Position numbers and translations under genes: made by a program. The notes below the pieces were generated by a model. That model worked only from the letters and a program-made list of their open reading frames with translations. It ran no database searches and was not told the origin of the DNA. From a virus, in IMG/VR virus record IMGVR_UViG_3300032323_003280, positions 1 to 27,325 of that record: DNA of 27,325 nt. One strand, 5' to 3'. Each line of letters starts with the position of its first letter. Position 1 is the first letter of the stretch. Below, piece by piece: positions 22,130-27,325 of the stretch.

Positions 22130-22564
22130 TTATATGAATTGATATGTTTTATTTTTTATTAAAGAGTATACAGAGCTCTTACTTTTGAATCCGTATTCAG
22201 TTGATAGTTCTTGTAAGGAATATAAACCAGAATCATATTTGGATTTTATTTCTTGTGCTTGTTGCATATTAACAATTCTTTTTTGTGTTCTTGGTTTCAC
22301 ACCTAAAACTCTATAAGCATGTTTTGCATTTTCAGATTTGGTTACCCATTCAAGGTTTTCAATCCTATTATCAGTTCTGTCGCCATTTATATGATTGACT
22401 TCTTTTTTATTTTCAGGATTAGGAATAAATTTTTCAGCAATCATTCTATGAATATTCAAGGATTTACCTTTGTAACTGTATCTAATATATCCTCTCTTGT
22501 TTGGTTTTAACTTTTTTAGTTTACCATCAACAAATATTTCCCCTTCTCTTGTTATTTCTATCAT
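22130..22564 (-). CDS. Freestanding HNH homing endonuclease (144 aa)
   Basis: Residues 36-76 carry the HNH core of phage homing enzymes: [18 protein letters not shown], then [21 protein letters not shown], with H39, H58, N66 and N70 in the expected places. The C-terminus (residues about 100-142, [30 protein letters not shown]) is a helix-turn-helix of the NUMOD1 kind that binds target DNA. The gene sits between two structural genes with 2-nt gaps on each side and no intron fold nearby, so it is an independent mobile gene. It probably nicks or cuts an HNH-free allele of the flanking sequence. Confidence 0.9.
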   Translation of the reverse strand: MIEITREGEIFVDGKLKKLKPNKRGYIRYSYKGKSLNIHRMIAEKFIPNPENKKEVNHINGDRTDNRIENLEWVTKSENAKHAYRVLGVKPRTQKRIVNMQQAQEIKSKYDSGLYSLQELSTEYGFKSKSSVYSLIKNKTYQFI

Positions 22565-22566
22565 AA

Positions 22567-24207
22567 TTAAATTGGTAAGTCGTAGTTTCTATAAGGTGTT
22601 TGTTTCAGTTCTATTGTATATTGAAATAATCTTTGGTATTTCTGTTGGAATACTTCAACTTCTTTATTCTGAACTACACACGGGATTAGGTATGGATAAA
22701 TGTATTGTTGGTTATTCTCAGGTAACCAGTTATCTTGAATGATATAAACATAAGGGGACATCAATAATTCCTCAATGATTATAGCATCGTTTTGTGTTAC
22801 GAAGTTTGAATCAACAGTTAATAATTCATCCACCTGTCCATAGAATACTGTCTCACTTGAATCGTATGATTGTCTATTCCACCACTGAACATTTAATGAT
22901 TTTTGTGTTGAATAGGTTTTCTTATTTACACCGAATCTCTTTTGTGATTTCTTTGTAAATGTATAGGTATCCCAAATACCATTTCTGTTCATAAACAAGA
23001 ATGAAATAGGATCGTTAAAACATTCATCACCTACCATCTTATATTGAACGATCTCTGATGAACCATACTCGTCATAGTCAATTCCAAATACATCATTGGT
23101 AAGATATATTGCAACATCACTATTGGTTCTTATTTCAGGATTAGGTTTGAATATACCATATGCTATTCTTTGTTGCATATAACCATATGGGGCTACTGTT
23201 TGTAAATTTGTTCTTGATGTAAAATCTACTGGTGCGTTTTGTATGGCATCATAATTGTATTGACCATTACCTTCTATCTTCTGACAATAAACAATTGATT
23301 TAACATTTGTTGTATTGGTGTATAAAGGATTTCCCCCATACATAAATCCAACAATGATCGGACATTTGTAATAGTGTGTTCTATATCTTGTCTGATAAAC
23401 ATTTGAACCAAGTATTGTCATTGGTATTGTTTCATTTCCAAAGGTGGACATGAATTGACCTCTTGTTGTTCCTGTGCTCATCTGCCAGTTATAGACATTG
23501 GTATCAAGATAGTTGTATTGACCTGTTAAGTTATTACCTGAGTAGTAATATTGTTCTGACATTTGTTTGTTGTCCTGAACACCAGGCCATATCATTACAC
23601 CATAAGGTTGTGTTTGTGCTGATAGTGGGGATATCGTTCCACCGGTATAAGATGTATATGCTGAGAAGTTTGTTGGAACTATTGTTGTTGATGTCCCACC
23701 AGAGGTGTATTGCACCCCAAATAAACAACGATATTCATTGATCTGATATATGTTCTCAAATCCTTCATAACCCCCGTTAAATCCATTAGAAAACGATATT
23801 GTGGAGGTTCTATCATTTACCACTGTTGCTTGTGATGTTCTTAATTCAACAGATGTTGTATCTGAATCAGCAACTCTAACCAAATAAGGATTTGTTTGTG
23901 CTGATGTTGTGGCACTTGTTGGTATTGCTCCCAAGTTTCTTGGGTTTTTATCTACCAAATTGGTAATGATTGTTTCCACATTGAAAATACAATTACCATA
24001 TTCATTTGATGGAACAAGTATTCTCGCAACCTTTCCATAATCTTGTGTTGAACCAGAATCATTTCTATAAGGGTTCTTATAGATATCAACCACCAATCTT
24101 ATATCAGTATAAGCTGAATAACTATTCAATGCCACATTCCATGTATGATCAGCATGTGCTGGTGTCATCGCTAAGGGCATTTGTTTTATGGTTAAATTTA
24201 AACTCAT
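22567..24207 (-). CDS. Structural (tail) protein (546 aa)
   Basis: No named family. It is a beta-rich, Tyr/Asn/Thr-rich protein without cysteine clusters, starting [18 protein letters not shown] and ending PYRNYDLPI. The N-terminal 110 residues ([37 protein letters not shown]) resemble a common opening in uncultured Bacteroidota phage tail proteins. Its start overlaps the tail completion gene by 4 nt (ATGA), and it lies upstream of the large tail protein, so a distal-tail or baseplate role is likely by context. Confidence 0.6.
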   Translation of the reverse strand: MSLNLTIKQMPLAMTPAHADHTWNVALNSYSAYTDIRLVVDIYKNPYRNDSGSTQDYGKVARILVPSNEYGNCIFNVETIITNLVDKNPRNLGAIPTSATTSAQTNPYLVRVADSDTTSVELRTSQATVVNDRTSTISFSNGFNGGYEGFENIYQINEYRCLFGVQYTSGGTSTTIVPTNFSAYTSYTGGTISPLSAQTQPYGVMIWPGVQDNKQMSEQYYYSGNNLTGQYNYLDTNVYNWQMSTGTTRGQFMSTFGNETIPMTILGSNVYQTRYRTHYYKCPIIVGFMYGGNPLYTNTTNVKSIVYCQKIEGNGQYNYDAIQNAPVDFTSRTNLQTVAPYGYMQQRIAYGIFKPNPEIRTNSDVAIYLTNDVFGIDYDEYGSSEIVQYKMVGDECFNDPISFLFMNRNGIWDTYTFTKKSQKRFGVNKKTYSTQKSLNVQWWNRQSYDSSETVFYGQVDELLTVDSNFVTQNDAIIIEELLMSPYVYIIQDNWLPENNQQYIYPYLIPCVVQNKEVEVFQQKYQRLFQYTIELKQTPYRNYDLPI

Positions 24208-24782
24208 TCTAATTCTATTGTTTTAATCTCTTTATCAATTGTTCTATCTATGAATAGATTTACATCTTCTTCAACCGCATTAATCAAAGCCTGATATTCA
24301 TCCCTTAAAGTTGGTGGTAGATTTCTTGGTAGGTCATCTAATACATTACCAAAATCATCTAATGCTTTATCATAAATATTAGCAGGACGGATGCCATAAC
24401 GAAATATATTTGTTTGGATAGCAAATGCTAAACTTAGATCCTTAATGAATCTACCTTTTTTATCTCTACCTTTTATTCCCCTTATCTTGATCCATTGTAA
24501 TAAACTTGGTATTGGAACTTTTCTCTTGTTTGCCTTTCTGCCTAAATTAACATACTTGAAATAATCTTGGTAGGTAATAACCAACTCTGATGGTTTGTTA
24601 TTCTGAGCTGGTATAACTGTTGCAGTTAAAGAATTATAGAGTTGTCCTGAAGCAAACTTATTGCCTTTCCCTCTTTGACCAGGATTTCCATAGGGATATA
24701 TCTTTTCCTTTATCTTCTTCTTCATTAAAGTGACAAGGAAAGTTCCGAACCTTTGTAATTCTCTATCAGTTAATTCAAACAT
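24204..24782 (-). CDS. HK97 gp10-like tail completion protein (192 aa)
   Basis: Such proteins form the neck ring that joins the tail to the head. The N-terminal helix (RELQRFGTFLVTLMKKKIKEK), the basic segment after it, GKGNKFASGQLYNSLTATV and the aromatic strand LVITYQDYFKYVNLGRKAN correspond to the HK97 gp10-like layout: a helix, a Y-x-S-L turn, then a Y-x-x-Y-V-x-x-G loop. The C-terminal half (FRYGIRPANIYDKALDDF) also fits. The length is at the long end of the family because of the charged C-terminus. Confidence 0.75.
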   Translation of the reverse strand: MFELTDRELQRFGTFLVTLMKKKIKEKIYPYGNPGQRGKGNKFASGQLYNSLTATVIPAQNNKPSELVITYQDYFKYVNLGRKANKRKVPIPSLLQWIKIRGIKGRDKKGRFIKDLSLAFAIQTNIFRYGIRPANIYDKALDDFGNVLDDLPRNLPPTLRDEYQALINAVEEDVNLFIDRTIDKEIKTIELE

Positions 24783-24783
24783 A

Positions 24784-25578
24784 TTATATTGTATTTAACG
24801 CAATACCCCAAACAGGTTGTGTTGTTATCGTTGTAACATAGTTTGTTGTTATGTCCGATTGACTATAAGATAATTGGAATGGAAGGTTCAAAACATTATT
24901 GGAGGTTCCGATTGTTCCATGTCTTTGACCTATTGATGTTCCTGTTCCCGCAGCATTTAAATACAATCCTAATGATGTTGCGTATGATTGGTTCTGTGCG
25001 TTGAAATTACCTGATGTATATCTCACAGTTGGGGTAACTCCACTATTACTTACATAGAAGGCAATGACATAAAAACCACCGCCTGTTCCACTAAATGAAA
25101 GTGTTGAAGGTAATGTTGTTGTTTTTATTCCTGTTGATCCTGTTGATGTTAATGTAATACCTGAAAGAATTAAATCTTTCGGTGCAACACCAATTGTAGG
25201 AACTAATTGTAAGGAATATATTGCTGCGGTTACAACATCACTCGTTGATGTTAATGTTCCCAATTGGTAAGTCATTGCAGAATATGAGTTCACACCACCG
25301 TCATAAAATATTGTGTATAATGTTCTATTCTGTGTCAATGCAACATTTGCGAGTCCTGCACCTGCAGTGAATCCTATTCCACCAAAATCAGGTTTGAGAT
25401 TATTCAATCCAACTATATTTGGAGAAATAATACCTTGTGTGGAAATTCTTGTATTGGTATTATTCCCAAGTCCATCTTGGATTTGTTGATATGTTGATGT
25501 GATTCCTGTTGTAGAATCTTGAAGGTTTAATAAACCATCATATGTATTTCTGATCTGTTGTCCTGTTAAGTTAGACAT
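24784..25578 (-). CDS. Tail appendage protein with conserved N-terminal motif (264 aa)
   Basis: The first 60 residues contain LTGQQIRNTYDGLLNLQDS and YQQIQDGLGNNT, a motif pair found at the start of many phage appendage proteins. The rest is Thr/Gly/Ser-rich beta sequence (GLANVALTQNRTLYTIFYDG, GTGTSIGQRHGTIG), as in a beta-helical or sandwich tip domain. It follows the duplicated-domain protein by 24 nt and precedes the tail completion gene by 1 nt. A fibre or tail-tip adhesin is the best reading; no catalytic motif is seen. Confidence 0.6.
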   Translation of the reverse strand: MSNLTGQQIRNTYDGLLNLQDSTTGITSTYQQIQDGLGNNTNTRISTQGIISPNIVGLNNLKPDFGGIGFTAGAGLANVALTQNRTLYTIFYDGGVNSYSAMTYQLGTLTSTSDVVTAAIYSLQLVPTIGVAPKDLILSGITLTSTGSTGIKTTTLPSTLSFSGTGGGFYVIAFYVSNSGVTPTVRYTSGNFNAQNQSYATSLGLYLNAAGTGTSIGQRHGTIGTSNNVLNLPFQLSYSQSDITTNYVTTITTQPVWGIALNTI

Positions 25579-25602
25579 ATAATTTTATTTTTGTTTTTAA
25601 TT

Positions 25603-27325
25603 TTATACTGTATTCCAAAGTCCTGTTTCACTATCCCAATTTGTTGCATTGGTATTCCATAATTGACCACCTCCACCACTTGGGGTAGGAGTTAAAGTTG
25701 GAGTGCTTGTTTGAGTAACACTTGGTGTCGGAGTAACTTGATTGAATACCACATTCACACAAGGACATGCAGGAACAACATTACTTACTGTAAATCCTGT
25801 TATGTTGAAACCAGTGTTATAAGTATGATTATGGTCATTGTTAGCCATAATTGTGGTATAAGGTTGATTGATTGCTCCACCATCAATATTATAAGTTCCT
25901 GTTATTGTATAATCACAAACAGCGTTTGCATTACCTGTGAAATCAGGATTGTCAAATAAAGTAAATCTTATGTTATGATTACCCTGTTGTTGACTTCTCA
26001 AATACTGAATTGTATAAGTTCCACAAGTAGGAGTTAAAGTTGGTGTTGAAGTTATGGTTGGAGTGTTGGTAGGAGTTGCTGTCTGAGTAACACTTGGTGT
26101 CATTGTGTTAGTAACACTTGGAGTTGGAGTGCTTGTAGTCGTTTTTGTTGGTGTGTTTGTTGGAGTTGCTGATGGTGTGTTTGTTGTTGTGGTGGTTGGA
26201 GTGTTTGTTTGTGTTTGAGTAACTGTTTGGGTATTTGTAGGAGTTACACTTGGAGTATTAGTAGGACTTAAACTCGGAGTAATACTTGGAGTTGGTGTAA
26301 CAGTTGGTGTTGCTGTGGCACTTGGGGTTAACCAATTATTGAATGCTGCATCACATCTGTTAAGTGCGTTCATTACCTGAACACTAATCTGTGCTGACCA
26401 ACCAGCATTTAGGTCTGTATATTGTTCTATAAATGGAATACAGATAACAGGATTTTGTAGAGTATATTTCGCATTGAAATTACCAAGAGAGTTCGTTACA
26501 GATAATCTAAATTGAGAAATGATATCATCCATTATTTGATTGGTATCAGATAATACATCAATTTGATTTGTTAGATCCCTCTCCACAATATCCATTACAA
26601 TTAGTGTAAAGTTATATTGCATGAATCCGAACTTCTGTTCCACCTCATTTGGAATAACATATAATAGTGGGAATATTGGTGAGTTGAAATGTGTGTTCTC
26701 AACCTTGTCTCTCATCTCGGTCCAAAAACTTAGATCTTCTTGTTGTCCAAATCCAAATGAATTAATCTGTTTGTGATATTCAGATAGTGTTCTGAAATCA
26801 TCATGGAATGTTTTAAGGTTGATTGTATCATGAACAATAGGTGAGCCAGTCCATGTGTTATAAGCTGCCGCACATCTATTAAGTGGGGTCATTGTTTTTA
26901 ATTTCAATAGACCATTCCACCCATTTGTCATATCAGCATAGTCCTCCATAAATGGAGTGCAATTAACAAACTCATCAATATAATACTTGTTGTTGTATAA
27001 CCCCTCAGCTGCTGTTACTGATAATCTAAATTGAGATATGATATCCTGTAACATTTGTAATGTATCTGATAGGGTATCAACCTGATCACTTAGATCTCTT
27101 TGAACAATATCCATTACAACAGAATTGAACTCCCATGTTTTATATTGAAGATCATTCGTTACTGTTGAAGGAACAACATATAGTAATGGAAATATTGGAG
27201 GTTGTGAATGTGGGTTTTCTTCTTTGTCTCTTGAGGTTGTTAAATAACTTATCCCATCAATATTACCCAAACCAAATGAATTGATCTGTTTGTGATAATT
27301 TGACATGTTTAAGAAGTCATCAGCA
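25603..27325 (-). CDS. Duplicated-domain tail protein with Pro/Thr linker (partial at 5' end)
   Basis: Two homologous domains lie in tandem, residues about 1-155 and 167-327 counting from the Met at 27306. They share YHKQINSFG, PIFPLLYV, VMDIV-x-RDL, DIISQFRLSVT and NRC-x-AA. The frame is open past that Met to the window end, and those codons (ADDFLN) align with DDF in the second domain (HDDFRTLSEYHKQ), so the true start is outside the window. A Pro/Thr linker (326-422), a beta domain with C-PC, a second short linker and a Trp-rich tail (WNTNATNWDSETGLWNTV) follow. The position before tail completion genes suggests a tail terminator or tail-tip role; this is inference. Confidence 0.7.
   Translation of the reverse strand, partial: ADDFLNMSNYHKQINSFGLGNIDGISYLTTSRDKEENPHSQPPIFPLLYVVPSTVTNDLQYKTWEFNSVVMDIVQRDLSDQVDTLSDTLQMLQDIISQFRLSVTAAEGLYNNKYYIDEFVNCTPFMEDYADMTNGWNGLLKLKTMTPLNRCAAAYNTWTGSPIVHDTINLKTFHDDFRTLSEYHKQINSFGFGQQEDLSFWTEMRDKVENTHFNSPIFPLLYVIPNEVEQKFGFMQYNFTLIVMDIVERDLTNQIDVLSDTNQIMDDIISQFRLSVTNSLGNFNAKYTLQNPVICIPFIEQYTDLNAGWSAQISVQVMNALNRCDAAFNNWLTPSATATPTVTPTPSITPSLSPTNTPSVTPTNTQTVTQTQTNTPTTTTTNTPSATPTNTPTKTTTSTPTPSVTNTMTPSVTQTATPTNTPTITSTPTLTPTCGTYTIQYLRSQQQGNHNIRFTLFDNPDFTGNANAVCDYTITGTYNIDGGAINQPYTTIMANNDHNHTYNTGFNITGFTVSNVVPACPCVNVVFNQVTPTPSVTQTSTPTLTPTPSGGGGQLWNTNATNWDSETGLWNTV
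26035..26330 (-). repeat. Degenerate repeat encoding Pro/Thr linker
   Basis: Short degenerate units reading TPT, TNTP, PSVT and TQT run between the duplicated domain and the C-terminal beta domain. The units resemble the linkers at 8330-8730 and 16985-17225. Confidence 0.8.

Noticed and set aside
22130-22564. HNH gene as an intron- or intein-encoded endonuclease
   Set aside because: Both neighbouring genes are complete with 2-nt gaps, and no intron core or splice motifs flank it.
1-27325. tRNA genes, rRNA, insertion sequences, attachment sites
   Set aside because: I saw no cloverleaf-like gene, transposase or integrase, and no convincing att core.

Overview
This window is a stretch of a tailed double-stranded DNA phage (or prophage) genome, most likely infecting a member of the Bacteroidota. 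The DNA is strongly AT-rich, start codons sit behind A-rich leaders with no Shine-Dalgarno sequence, and several intergenic sites resemble the Bacteroidota promoter layout (TTG, 20-nt spacer, TAnnTTTA). Virion proteins match families I know from Bacteroidota and uncultured aquatic or gut phages. All genes but one lie on the minus strand and are described from high to low coordinate, the direction of transcription.

27325-16579 is the tail and appendage block. It starts with a protein made of a tandemly duplicated domain that runs off the window edge. An appendage-like protein, an HK97 gp10-like tail completion protein, a 546-aa structural protein, a freestanding HNH endonuclease, a 1253-aa tail protein and two Cys-rich proteins with Pro/Thr linkers follow. 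A 54-aa ORF overlaps the start of the tape measure gene. 16592-13707 is the tape measure protein. 13669-9830 is the head block: an XkdF-like protease fusion, a scaffold-like protein, and a major capsid protein (MCP) gene whose reading frame is broken by a 248-nt ORF-less group I intron (10673-10920). Splicing it out gives a 327-aa MCP. 9748-4387 holds a putative tail tube protein, a linker-containing appendage protein, the portal, a connector-like protein, a small membrane protein and a Cys-pair protein. No terminase or replication enzymes are visible.

4386-1 holds small genes and regulatory DNA: five small ORFs, a membrane protein, the only plus-strand gene (zinc-ribbon-like), a DUF6291-like protein with a KEKD microsatellite, a winged-helix protein and a divergent sigma-70-like factor. 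Four TTG-N20-TAnnTTTA promoters, two convincing intrinsic terminators and a probable structured small RNA (about 4343-4232) lie here.

The most interesting items are the MCP intron, the sRNA-like unit, a promoter motif that may pair with the phage sigma-like factor, a potential pseudoknot leader, and the reuse of Pro/Thr linkers and a shared C-terminal domain on several virion proteins. Function calls come from reading motifs by eye; no database search was possible.
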